Shown here one piece after another: positions 1-7,982 of a DNA stretch of 64,000 bases (positions are counted from its first letter, which is position 1; each line of letters begins with the position of its first letter). The stretch covers positions 186,001 to 250,000 of the forward strand of contig CAVYIF010000018.1 of NCBI GenBank assembly GCA_963768585.1, written 5' to 3'. The notes beneath the pieces were generated by a model. The model had not been told where the DNA came from. It saw nothing but the letters and a program-made list of their open reading frames with translations, and searched no databases. A program made the translations under genes and the position numbers. The stretch comes from CAVUNY01 sp963768585 (GTDB taxonomy: Bacteria; Chloroflexota; Anaerolineae; Anaerolineales; Anaerolineaceae).

Positions 1-414
1 GGTGTGGATGAAGCCGACCTGGCCATTGTCCGGTTGAACACGCCATCCCAACCGAAACCAGAAATGGGTTTTTTCGCCAGCTTTTTCCATGAAGGGGATC
101 TGGATTTTAAAGGTGAGGAGAAAACACGCATATTGAATCTGCTGTCAAAGGTCCCCACTGTCGTGATCATCGACATGGATCGCCCGGCGGTGGTTCCGGA
201 AATTGCAGATAAAAGCGCCGCTTTGGTCGCTGCTTTTGGCGCAAGCGATGCGGCTGTTCTGGATATTATTTTTGGGCGGTTTTCCCCAAACGCCAAACTT
301 CCCTTCGAACTTCCTTCCTCAATGGAAGCCGTCCGAAAGCAAAAAGAAGACCTGCCGCACGATTCTGAAAACCCGCTCTTTCCGTTTGGTTTTGGGTTGA
401 CCTACGAGCAGTAG
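1..414 (+). CDS. Glycoside hydrolase family 3 C-terminal part (partial)
   Basis: The reading frame is open from the window edge, so the gene begins upstream and only about 137 C-terminal residues are present. The pattern is that of the GH3 C-terminal alpha/beta sandwich: an ADLAIV-type strand, a VVIIDMDRP strand, a LPFELP segment and the terminal FPFGFGLTYE signature found in beta-glucosidases and beta-xylosidases. GH3 enzymes release terminal sugars from oligosaccharides; the substrate cannot be told from this fragment, and the nucleophile domain lies outside the window. The Gly-rich stretch usually seen before the ADVLFG-type motif is replaced by GASDAAV. The gene converges on the minus-strand beta-lactamase-like locus, with a 73-base gap in which I see no clear terminator. 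Confidence 0.85.
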   Translation, partial: GVDEADLAIVRLNTPSQPKPEMGFFASFFHEGDLDFKGEEKTRILNLLSKVPTVVIIDMDRPAVVPEIADKSAALVAAFGASDAAVLDIIFGRFSPNAKLPFELPSSMEAVRKQKEDLPHDSENPLFPFGFGLTYEQ

Positions 415-487
415 GTAGCGCTATCTTTTTTTATCTTGCCAGCTGCCCCTGCCACAAACAGTGCGATCATCTCAGCCCGAATCCATT

Positions 488-1983
488 TCAATTGGCAATA
501 TTCGATTGGTTAAAAAAATTATAAACAGCCCTTGAGAGATCGGAAACCAGCTGGTTAGCCGGATCGAACAGCAGTTGGCCCTGGTTCCAAAGATACACTG
601 TCAGAACATAATTCCCACCCGGGGTGTATACGATCCCGGCATCGCTGATCGTGTGCAGCAGCCCGTCCACCTCGGTTATCCAACCATGTTTATGGGCAAT
701 GGTCGTGCCTTCCGGCAAACCCGCGGTGATCAGAACCGGCAGGCGGTTCAAAATCAGGAGATTGATCATTTGTTTGCAGTCATTCTGCGAGATCTCCCCC
801 GGAAAAACAGCGGCAAAAGAACCGCCCCCGCTTTCGGCGCATTGGTAAATATCATTCAAAAGCTGCCCTATTTCATCCGGGGTGGTCTGGTTGTAAGGAT
901 CAGGATCCGTAAAATAATCTGTGCGCGTATTGGCAGGGGTGGAGATTTGCTTCAGCAGCTGCGCGCCCGGATAGAAATAACCTGCCAGGAAAGTAGATTT
1001 TTAACCCCAGCGCCTGTACATCGTTGGTTACTTCCAGCGGTCCGGTGATCTTATTGATCTGCTCCATCAATTTATCAGCAGGGTCGTTTTCCGAAAACTC
1101 GATCATCTTGGTCAGGTTGTCGATCGTTTCTTGCGGCATCGGATCGGGTGAACGGCGAAAAGTGGAAATCATGATCGGAATTTTGATCGTGCTCGCGGCG
1201 GTAAAAGCAATATCCGCCGGGATCGTTTTGCCCTGCTGGTAGGCAAAATGAAGCTCCTGGTTGGTTTGCAAATCCAGCAGGTACATTTCTGAGATCCCAT
1301 CAAAACCAGACAAAGTCAATAATCTGGCTCAACAGAACCTGCAAGTTCTGCAGCGAAGGACGCGCCGGATTAACCCGGCTGAAGGATAAATTAACGTTTC
1401 GCGAATTGGGCGAACGCAGCGCATCTTCGATCAGCAGCACCGCCCGGTCCACGTCCAAAACAGTACCCTGTTTTCCAGATTGAAAATTGGTACTGCCCGG
1501 CACAGGTACAGCCGCACTGGCCTGCTGATCGTATCGTGGGGCAACTTCAGCGGTTAAAAACGTGCGCAGACGCTCCTCAGACAGCCGCGAACGAAGGGGT
1601 ACCGGTGCCGGGGAGGGAATCCGGTCCCATAAATATTCCCAAAAAGCTGTCCAGAATGGCTGGTTGACGCGCTGCAAATCTGCCTCTGCCAACATGGCCT
1701 GCAAATCGAGTTCAAAACCCACGACCGCCGGTTTCACCTGAAAAACCGCTTCGCCATAGTGCATCTCAACCGGGATGCTGTATGCCTGTACCAAGCGTTC
1801 AGCCGCTTGCTGCTGGTCCAACCCACCGACCGGCACACCGGCTACGATTAATCCCGGCGGGTAAACCGTACGGATCCGGCTGTATTGAACCAATTGGAAA
1901 ACGGCAAGCAAGACTGCGGCGAAAATAAACCCCACTGATATCCATCGCAGGAATGTGGTCGATGTCCGATTATAATTTTTCAC
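488..1983 (-). pseudogene. Class A beta-lactamase-like membrane serine hydrolase, two frameshifts (copy 1)
   Basis: Aligned by eye with the neighbour at 2130-3557, this is one gene broken into three frames. The first piece (1983 down to about 1314) has an N-terminal membrane anchor, a YPPGLIVAGVPVGG segment like putative peptidoglycan-binding (PG_binding_4) domains, then SQIID. Removing one base from the A-run at 1312-1314 (T-run on the coding strand) continues the frame as LSGFDGI. The second piece carries the serine motif STIK and the SEN motif. Removing one base from the T-run at 998-1002 restores STFLAGYFYPG and joins the third piece, which has the KHGW (KTG-like) motif and ends at 488. 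A GTG at 1983 preceded by AGGAG is the most likely start and overlaps the corrected end of the upstream paralogue. This is either a decaying gene or a pair of single-base sequence errors. Confidence 0.75.
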
Positions 1984-2187
1984 CAGGCAGCTCCTGTGCA
2001 AAGGATTCTACCAGATATTCAATGCCTTTCATTTCTAGCGGGTTGGAGATGCACCCGATTAGGGCTGGAGTTGGATTGAAAAACTGGTATACCACCTGGG
2101 CCAAATCGGCCATTTGCAGGTTGGCAGGATCAAACAAAATCTGGTTTTTGTTCCAGCGATAAATCGCCAGGATAAAATCTCTCACCC
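1970..2187 (-). other. Displaced C-terminal tail of beta-lactamase-like copy 2
   Basis: In the frame next to that of the 2130-3557 gene this stretch reads RDFILAIYRWNKNQILFD, then a helix ending VVYQFFN, and stops at 1970. It matches the end of copy 1 (NYVLTVYLWN, then AVYNFFN). It is therefore the true C-terminus of copy 2, cut off by a one-base shift near 2178-2183 in a GAGAGA/TCTCTC tract. About 30 further residues follow VVYQFFN, longer than in copy 1. Confidence 0.7.
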
Positions 2188-3557
2188 GGACTGTAGACAA
2201 TACCCGCATCGCAGATCGAATGCATCAAGCCATCGCTGGCTTCGATCACCCAGCCATGTTTGTGGGCGATCTTTATCCCGTCCGGCACGCCTGCCGCCGC
2301 CAGCATCGGCATGTGATTGCCAAACAGCAGGGTGATCATCTCCTTGCATTCATTTTGGGAGATCTGTCCCGGAAAAACCGTCGCAAAAGGACCGCTGCCA
2401 TCTTGTGAACACTGGTAAATCGCGCCCAATAATTGCCCCATCTCCGCCGGCGTGGTCTGGTTGTAAATATCGGGGTCGGTAAAATAATCCTTACGCTGGT
2501 TGGCAGGGGTTTCGAAGCGTTTCAGCAGCGGGGCCCCCAGGTAGAAATACCCCCCCAGGAAAGTGCTTTTCATCCCCAGGGCCTGCATATCCTGGCTGAC
2601 ATCCAGAGGGCCGGTCACCGGGTCGATTACATGCTGCATGAGCCAATCTGCGGGGCCGTTCTCAGAAATTTCAATCATCTGTTCCAGATTTTGCATCACG
2701 TCCCCCGGGGTGGGCTCCCCCACCCGCCGGAAAACTGAAATCATAATCGGGATTTTGATCGTGCTGGCGGCAGTGAATGCGATCCCCGGCGGCAGTACCT
2801 TCCCCTGTTGGTAGGCCAAGTCCAGCTTGCGCTGACCCTGCCCATCTTGCACGTAAATTTCGGTGATGCCATCAAAACCAGAGCTGTCAAGTGTTTGCTG
2901 CAGCATCAAATCAAGATCGTGGATTCTGGGCGGAGCCGCTGCCACCGGTATGGAATCAAGATCCACGACCCGGTTTGAAAGTGAGCGCAAAGCGGCAGCG
3001 ATTAACGGCACCGCCGGGTCAATTACCAGGGAAGAGCCGCTAACCCCGGCCTGAAATGACATGCTCTGAAGAATCGGAACGGCATCCTGGGCAGCCTGGT
3101 TGTACCGCGGTGCAACCACATTTTCCAAATAAGCCCGGATGCGCTGCTCGTCAGTGGTCGCCTGAAGTGCCACCTCTGCCGGGCTGATTAAATAACGGCC
3201 CCATAAATAATCCCAAAAATTGGACCATGAAAAAACAGGTGCCACCTGGCGGTCGGCATCATCCAGCATCGCCTGAGTATTCAGGGAAAATCCCAGTTCT
3301 TCAGGACTGGCCTGGATGATAGAATTTTCGTAATGCAGTTCTACCGGAAGGCTGTATGCCTGAATCAGGCGCTTTTCGGCCATGGCGCGTGTCAATCCCC
3401 CGGTCGGGATCCCGCCGATGACCGTACCGGCAGGATAGATTGAACTCACCTGGTTGAAATTCTGATATTGCACTACCCCCAAGCCAACGGCTGCACTGAT
3501 CGAGGCAATCGAAAGCAGCAAAAGCAGCGACCTAAAAATCCGATGATGTTTTCTCAA
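2130..3557 (-). CDS. Class A beta-lactamase-like membrane serine hydrolase (copy 2), 3' frameshift
   Basis: The readable frame gives 475 residues. It has an N-terminal membrane anchor (about residues 10-28), a PG_binding_4-like domain (about 40-110), then a class A beta-lactamase/transpeptidase-type domain with S-T-I-K (SxxK nucleophile), S-E-N (SxN) and K-H-G (KTG) motifs. Such proteins sit outside the membrane and act on peptidoglycan or beta-lactams; the substrate is unknown. The frame stops after CDAGIVYSPGE with an unrelated tail. The expected last strand and helix are found one frame over, down to 1970 (separate entry), so one base appears to have been gained near 2178-2183. The start appears to be TTG at 3557, seven bases after an AAAGG site. 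It is roughly half identical by eye to copy 1, so the pair is a tandem duplication. Confidence 0.75.
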   Translation of the reverse strand: MRKHHRIFRSLLLLLSIASISAAVGLGVVQYQNFNQVSSIYPAGTVIGGIPTGGLTRAMAEKRLIQAYSLPVELHYENSIIQASPEELGFSLNTQAMLDDADRQVAPVFSWSNFWDYLWGRYLISPAEVALQATTDEQRIRAYLENVVAPRYNQAAQDAVPILQSMSFQAGVSGSSLVIDPAVPLIAAALRSLSNRVVDLDSIPVAAAPPRIHDLDLMLQQTLDSSGFDGITEIYVQDGQGQRKLDLAYQQGKVLPPGIAFTAASTIKIPIMISVFRRVGEPTPGDVMQNLEQMIEISENGPADWLMQHVIDPVTGPLDVSQDMQALGMKSTFLGGYFYLGAPLLKRFETPANQRKDYFTDPDIYNQTTPAEMGQLLGAIYQCSQDGSGPFATVFPGQISQNECKEMITLLFGNHMPMLAAAGVPDGIKIAHKHGWVIEASDGLMHSICDAGIVYSPGERFYPGDLSLEQKPDFV

Positions 3558-3611
3558 ATAAAAACCTTTCTCGAGCCGATTCTACCAGCTTTTCAGCAAC
3601 CATTCGTTGAA

Positions 3612-3657
3612 TTGACAGCCCCATGGCCTGAGGTTATACTCAAATTGACTCAATTTG
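3612..3657 (+). promoter_or_regulatory. Sigma-70-type promoter with operator-like inverted repeat
   Basis: TTGACA (3612-3617) and TATACT (3635-3640) are separated by 17 bases, close to consensus. Directly after the -10, at the expected transcription start, lies a perfect 8+1+8 palindrome (CAAATTGA, C, TCAATTTG; 3641-3657), followed by a GAAGGAG ribosome site and the ATG at 3674. A repressor bound to the palindrome would block initiation. The regulator is not identifiable in this window. Confidence 0.65.
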
Positions 3658-3673
3658 AAGGAGAACGTATTAT

Positions 3674-3973
3674 ATGCCTGTAGCACTGACCGCTGGCATC
3701 ACCTGCCAGGATGGTTCCTATCTCACAGAACTGTCCCTGTCCATAGGGTATGACATTCAGAGCCTGATCCGCCGCGCCAGCACTTTCAATCCCGGCCGGT
3801 TGGACCACCTGAACACGGCCCCTCGCCGACATATGGACAAAGCTCTCTTGCATTTGCATTATGAGGATGTTGCCATTCCCGAATCGATCACCGACCTGAT
3901 TTGCAACACCCGCCCGAATGAAATCTACAACCTGTCGGCGCAAAACCATGTGCGCGTCAGCTTGGATAAATAA
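3674..3973 (+). pseudogene. Truncated GDP-mannose 4,6-dehydratase N-terminus
   Basis: The 99-residue product matches the first quarter of Gmd, whose usual length is about 340 residues. Recognisable parts are the nucleotide-binding start (GITCQDGSYL, normally GITGQDGSYL), LIRRASTFNPGRLDHL, and NEIYNLSAQNHVRVSLDK, where Gmd has YNLAAQSHV. A stop follows at once, and the catalytic YxxxK region and sugar-binding half are absent, so it cannot be an active dehydratase. The middle Gly of the NAD-binding loop is Cys, a further sign of decay. The promoter and GAAGGAG ribosome site are intact, and the stop lies two bases before the next start, so it probably now acts as a leader frame for the phosphatase gene. 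Confidence 0.75.
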
Positions 3974-3975
3974 GG

Positions 3976-4437
3976 ATGCCCTCAGTCCTTCTCGTCTGCA
4001 CCGCCAATGTCTGCCGCAGCCCTATGGCCGAAGTCTTGTTTATCGATTATGTGAAGCGCATGGGGTTGGATCCGGCGCAATGGCGGGTAGAATCGGCCGG
4101 CACCTGGGCGCAGGACGGCAATCCGGCTTCGCGTAATTCCACAGAGGTGATGAAAGAACGCGGGCTGGATCTTTCCCAACACTCTTCGCGGATCGTTTCC
4201 ACGAACCTGATGGCCCAGTTCAATCTGATCCTGGTGATGGAAGCCAACCACAAAGAGGCGCTTCATTATGAATTTCCGGCCCTGGCGGAAAGGATTTTTA
4301 TGCTCAGCGAAATGACCGGTAAGAAGGTGTCAGTCAATGATCCAATCGGCCTGGATATGATTGCGTATCGCAAATGCGCGGATGAGATTCAGAAATGGAT
4401 CGAACGAGGCTGGGAAACCATCCTGCGCCTGGCCTGA
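3976..4437 (+). CDS. Low-molecular-weight protein-tyrosine phosphatase
   Basis: The 153-residue product has the family's P-loop at its N-terminus, C8-TANVC-R14-S (CX5R-S; Cys8 nucleophile, Arg14 phosphate binding), and an NDP motif near residue 120 giving the general-acid Asp. Length is normal for the family. These enzymes dephosphorylate tyrosine-phosphorylated proteins in the cytoplasm, in bacteria often tyrosine kinases that control polysaccharide export, or act as arsenate reductases. The vicinity of a Gmd remnant and a membrane glycosyltransferase-like gene favours a polysaccharide link, but no tyrosine kinase is visible nearby. It is translated directly after the Gmd stub (two-base gap). 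Confidence 0.9.
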   Translation: MPSVLLVCTANVCRSPMAEVLFIDYVKRMGLDPAQWRVESAGTWAQDGNPASRNSTEVMKERGLDLSQHSSRIVSTNLMAQFNLILVMEANHKEALHYEFPALAERIFMLSEMTGKKVSVNDPIGLDMIAYRKCADEIQKWIERGWETILRLA

Positions 4438-4447
4438 CTTTAGATTT

Positions 4448-5734
4448 ATGGACCGCCAACAAAAGCGTACTTTAATCGGTCTCATCCTGCTGGGCACGCT
4501 TTATTTTGCAGCCTTCATCTGGCCCAACAGCCTGGGCGCGCGTACCGAAACCATGCTCCAGGCCACGTCCACCGATGAACCGGTCACCTACCCCTATGTG
4601 ATCCGCATGGTCACACCGCCGCATGATCTGCGTGAATTCGTCAACCGCTGGTTGATCTACGGCGACTACCATTACGGTTATCCATTTTACTTTCTCTCGT
4701 CTGTGAGCATCCTGCCTGTCGTATGGATCCACGGCGCGAGCTTTGAAAACTATACCCAGATTAACCTGCTGCTGCTGCGCCAGCTAATCAGCGTCCTGCC
4801 GATGATCCTGGCAGTCGGTTTCCTGGTGTTTTCTCAAACCCATTTTCAATCACGCTGGAAGTCCTGGACCCTTTTTATGGTCCTGTTATCGGTACGGGCC
4901 CTCGTCCGCAATAATATCCAGTGGTGGCATCCCGATGCGCTATCGATTCTGGCGGTTGTTTTGACCTTGTTCTGGCTTGACCGGGACGACCTGCGCTTCA
5001 AGAAAAATTTCTACCTGGCTGCTGTGGCCTGCGCGTTTGCCATCGGGATCAAATTAGCCGGCATTTTTTTCGCCCCGTTGATAGGGATCTATTTACTCGC
5101 CGGCCTGCTGCGCAAGCGGCTTACGATCGGGCAGGCAGCGATAAAAGCGGCAGTGTTTTTAGGGATCATGCTGCTGGCCCTATTCCTCTCCAATCCTTTC
5201 TTGATTAACAGCGGGGCACGCCAGGAACTGGTCAATATCCAAACGTATAAAACCCAGGAACTCGATCAAGGATATGCGCACGACGATCCTTATTACTACC
5301 AGAAGGGTCCCCAGTTTTGGGAGTGGACGTTAACCAACTGGTACGGGCAGCCGTTGCTGCTGGCTTTTATGGTCCTCTCACTGGCTGTGGGCTGCCTGTG
5401 GGGGCAGCGTAAAACCTTTAACCGCCTGCTGCTGGGTTGGGCAATCCCCTATTCGATTTATTTGCTGTGGTTCGTGGCGGTAAAACCCGATCATTACTGG
5501 CTGCCGATTTTGATTCCGGTCTTCTCGGCAGCCCTCAACCTGTGGGATGCCCTGCCTGCTGCTGCGGACCGCGTGGTCAGCGTTGCCCGTATGCAGCTTC
5601 AATGGAAGCAAATGCTGCGCGCCGCTGTTCTTGTAATACTTGTAGCCTTTATTGGGACCAACCTGCTCCAACCTTTTGCCGGGATCATCACCCGCTACCA
5701 ACAGGCCGTAAACGTTGAGATGAAGTTCAAATAA
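4448..5734 (+). CDS. Multi-pass membrane protein, GT-C glycosyltransferase-like
   Basis: The ATG at 4448, ten bases after the phosphatase stop, starts a 428-residue protein with about ten hydrophobic segments. The arrangement resembles GT-C enzymes of the ArnT/PMT type: a first membrane helix, an extracytoplasmic loop carrying acidic residues before YHYGYPFYF, repeated helices, and an aromatic-rich loop (DPYYYQKGPQFWEW) typical of dolichyl-phosphate-mannose mannosyltransferase relatives. Such enzymes transfer sugars from lipid carriers to proteins or lipids outside the membrane. Donor and acceptor are unknown. It is co-transcribed with the phosphatase. A frame extending upstream to 4361 lies inside the phosphatase gene and is not needed. 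Confidence 0.7.
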   Translation: MDRQQKRTLIGLILLGTLYFAAFIWPNSLGARTETMLQATSTDEPVTYPYVIRMVTPPHDLREFVNRWLIYGDYHYGYPFYFLSSVSILPVVWIHGASFENYTQINLLLLRQLISVLPMILAVGFLVFSQTHFQSRWKSWTLFMVLLSVRALVRNNIQWWHPDALSILAVVLTLFWLDRDDLRFKKNFYLAAVACAFAIGIKLAGIFFAPLIGIYLLAGLLRKRLTIGQAAIKAAVFLGIMLLALFLSNPFLINSGARQELVNIQTYKTQELDQGYAHDDPYYYQKGPQFWEWTLTNWYGQPLLLAFMVLSLAVGCLWGQRKTFNRLLLGWAIPYSIYLLWFVAVKPDHYWLPILIPVFSAALNLWDALPAAADRVVSVARMQLQWKQMLRAAVLVILVAFIGTNLLQPFAGIITRYQQAVNVEMKFK

Positions 5735-5769
5735 TTTTTATAGAACTTTGTGGTATGTTCTAAAAATCC

Positions 5770-5798
5770 TTGCTTAAATAGAACAAATTTGCTATAAT
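5770..5798 (+). promoter_or_regulatory. Promoter of the lytic transglycosylase gene
   Basis: TTGCTT (5770-5775) and TATAAT (5793-5798) are spaced by 17 bases, with the ATG at 5838 giving a leader of about 35 bases. Confidence 0.5.
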
Positions 5799-5837
5799 CC
5801 GGTTGTAATCATTCACTTTTTCAAGCAGGGATAATCC

Positions 5838-6452
5838 ATGAGCCGCGTTCAATTTGCCATTTTTCCATCCATTTTCCTGGGAATCCTGGGCATCCTCCTC
5901 TTCGCCAGTCTGGCAAAAACCCAGGAGACGGTTCTGGCTTCGGCATCCAATCCGGCAGGACCCGCGGAAGCCGCCTCACCCACCGCGATCCGTATGACCG
6001 CCACCCCCAGCAACCCCGCGCACCGCGTATCCCAGGGGTGTTCGCTTCCCGCCAAATACCCACCAGCCGTGCGCCAGTGGTGCGAATTGATTGAAAAATA
6101 TGCCGGTCAGGTCGGGCTGGAGCCAAAATTAATCGCCGCCGTCATGCTGCAAGAAAGCGGGGGCAATCCCAAGGCTTACTCCAAAAGCGGTGCGGTTGGT
6201 TTGATGCAGGTCATGCCGCGCGACGGCCTGGCTGCCAGCTTCCAATGCAATGGTCGACCCTGCTTTTCCTCGCGCCCCAGCATGGCTGAATTATTTGAAC
6301 CCGAATACAACATTTCGTATGGTGTCCGCATGCTGGCAGGATTGGTTCAAAAAACAGGCAGCTTGCGCAGCGGCCTGCGTTCCTACGGCCCGATGGATGT
6401 CGGTTATTATTACGCCGATCTGGTGCTCAAAATTTACCAGAACTACCAGTAA
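5838..6452 (+). CDS. Lytic murein transglycosylase (SLT domain), membrane anchored
   Basis: 204 residues: an N-terminal hydrophobic segment (about 7-25) serving as signal or anchor, an Ala/Pro/Thr-rich linker to about residue 65, then a soluble lytic transglycosylase domain. Family signatures are the catalytic Glu at about residue 106 in MLQESGGNP, GAVGLMQVMP, and the conserved N-x-x-Y-G segment seen here as YNISYGVRMLAGL. These enzymes cleave the MurNAc-GlcNAc bond of peptidoglycan, leaving 1,6-anhydro ends, outside the cytoplasmic membrane. The gene has its own promoter. Confidence 0.9.
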   Translation: MSRVQFAIFPSIFLGILGILLFASLAKTQETVLASASNPAGPAEAASPTAIRMTATPSNPAHRVSQGCSLPAKYPPAVRQWCELIEKYAGQVGLEPKLIAAVMLQESGGNPKAYSKSGAVGLMQVMPRDGLAASFQCNGRPCFSSRPSMAELFEPEYNISYGVRMLAGLVQKTGSLRSGLRSYGPMDVGYYYADLVLKIYQNYQ

Positions 6453-6525
6453 ACAGCTCACCCAATTTCACATTAAACCGTCCAGCTGCAGCGCTCATTT
6501 CATTGATTATGGGTAAAATACAATC

Positions 6526-6921
6526 ATGCGCAAGTTCATCTTCCTATGCTTATGCATCCTTACAGCTTGCAGCGCGCGCGCCACACTCACCACGACCCAT
6601 ATTGAAGCCGTGTTAGGAGAAGACCGCTACACGCCCTCCCAATGGCGCATTCCGGGTGGTCAGGAAATCACGCTGGCGTTGACAAATGCCACCGCAGAGG
6701 AAGGAGAATGGGCGCTGTTCATCGACCCACCCACTGAACCCTACAGCGCGGATGATGAGCCCAATCTGATCCTTAAATTTACCGTACCACCAAACCAAAG
6801 CAAGACGGTCACCTTCACCGCACCGGCAGCACCCGGGGAATACAGCGTGGCGTCCACAATTCCCGGTCAATTAGAAGCCGGTCTCGCAGGCAAAATTACC
6901 ATCGTTCAGCCTGGGTATTAG
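6526..6921 (+). CDS. Small lipoprotein with cupredoxin-like beta fold
   Basis: 131 residues beginning with a lipoprotein signal (ILTAC lipobox, Cys at about residue 15). The mature part looks like a single beta-sandwich: RYTPSQWRIPGGQEITLALTN, a PPNQSKTVTFTAP edge strand and a final GEYSV strand, an arrangement seen in plastocyanin-like and nitrous-oxide-reductase-like domains. I do not see a Cys/His/Met copper site, so it is probably not a copper carrier. The TAAAAT six bases before the ATG and the absence of a ribosome site suggest a leaderless message. Function unknown. Confidence 0.65.
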   Translation: MRKFIFLCLCILTACSARATLTTTHIEAVLGEDRYTPSQWRIPGGQEITLALTNATAEEGEWALFIDPPTEPYSADDEPNLILKFTVPPNQSKTVTFTAPAAPGEYSVASTIPGQLEAGLAGKITIVQPGY

Positions 6922-7048
6922 CTGGGTTGCCGGCTGTTCCCTCTCAACTGCGTTTCAAACTGCCAAATTACGAGAGCTTTTCTCTTCTGCCTGAACTCCA
7001 GGTGCAATACGGTTGCCTCTCCCCTGAAATTCAGCTAAACTTGTACCA

Positions 7049-7801
7049 ATGAGTCAAACTGTTTTTATTGGCATCAATTCTTTTCCAGGCAACCCGCCTT
7101 TTTCCCTGGCAGTTTTGGATGAAGACAGGCAGTTGATCGCGCTCAGTTCGGGGCCTTTGGCTGAAATGGTTGCCTATACCACCGGTCCGTCTGAAGCGGT
7201 GGTCGCGGTTAATGCTCCGCCCAGACCTAATCAGGGTCTCGCCCAACACCAACGACCACTGCCAGAGTTGGAATCTCAGGTGAAAGCCCGCGAGATACAC
7301 GATTTACGCCTGGCGGAGATGGAATTACGTCTGAACGGCTACCATGTTCCGCGTACATTTTCCGATCCGGAACAATGCCAGGGATGGATGCGACGCGGAT
7401 TTACTTTTTATAACCATATCCAAACCCTGGGGTACCTCCCCTATCCATCAGATAATCCGCGCGTCTGGCTGGAGACACAGGCCGATGCCAGCTACCAGAT
7501 GCTGCTTGGGGTAGTCCCCTTTCGCGGAAGCACACTCGAAGGCCGGCTGCAGCGCCAGCTTGTCTTGCGTGACCAGCATCTTCCCGTTGCAGATGCGATG
7601 ATTTTTTTTGAAGAAATTACGCGCTACAAGCTTCTGCGCAGCATCCTGCCCACAGATGGTATTCACACCGCATCAGAACTCAACGCCCTGATGGCAGCCC
7701 AGGTTGCCTGGCTGGCAGTTCACGCACCGCAGCGGCTGACTCCATTCGGAGACCCCCAGGAAGGCGTGATTTATCTCCCTTGCATCGAATCCGAAAAATA
7801 A
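7049..7801 (+). CDS. DUF429-like protein (predicted RNase H-fold)
   Basis: 250 residues without signal or membrane segments. The layout (an N-terminal strand-rich half beginning FIGINSF, an AVVAVNAPP segment, an E-rich AEMELRLNGYHVPRT segment, then a helical C-terminal half) resembles DUF429 proteins, predicted RNase H-like nucleases of unknown role. The catalytic acidic residues expected of an active nuclease are not all obvious: the first Asp position reads Asn (FIGIN). No operon partner is evident. The assignment is by pattern only. Confidence 0.55.
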   Translation: MSQTVFIGINSFPGNPPFSLAVLDEDRQLIALSSGPLAEMVAYTTGPSEAVVAVNAPPRPNQGLAQHQRPLPELESQVKAREIHDLRLAEMELRLNGYHVPRTFSDPEQCQGWMRRGFTFYNHIQTLGYLPYPSDNPRVWLETQADASYQMLLGVVPFRGSTLEGRLQRQLVLRDQHLPVADAMIFFEEITRYKLLRSILPTDGIHTASELNALMAAQVAWLAVHAPQRLTPFGDPQEGVIYLPCIESEK

Positions 7802-7869
7802 AACCGGCTCCATAAATAATGTTAACAGCCTATCCGTGCAATCTGGATGGGCAAACTTTAGTTTCGATC

Positions 7870-7897
7870 TTGAAATTTTGATATTTTGTGTTAATAT
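7870..7897 (+). promoter_or_regulatory. Promoter of the UbiA/MenA gene
   Basis: TTGAAA (7870-7875), a 16-base spacer and TAATAT (7892-7897) in an AT-rich 180-base gap before the ATG at 7983, which has an AAAGGTG ribosome site. Confidence 0.45.
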
Positions 7898-7982
7898 TCA
7901 CATATGGTTGATCTAAATCATAAGAATTTAACGGAACTGATTCAATCATAGTTTTCTGTTTCGACGAAAGAAAGGTGATTTT

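Noticed and set aside
998..1002. Phase-variation switch at homopolymers of the beta-lactamase-like genes
   Set aside because: The runs are only three to five bases, shorter than known slipped-strand switches, and several independent shifts occur together.
2178..2183. Programmed ribosomal frameshift at the end of beta-lactamase-like copy 2
   Set aside because: No slippery heptamer, upstream ribosome-like site or downstream structure is apparent; a simple insertion explains it.
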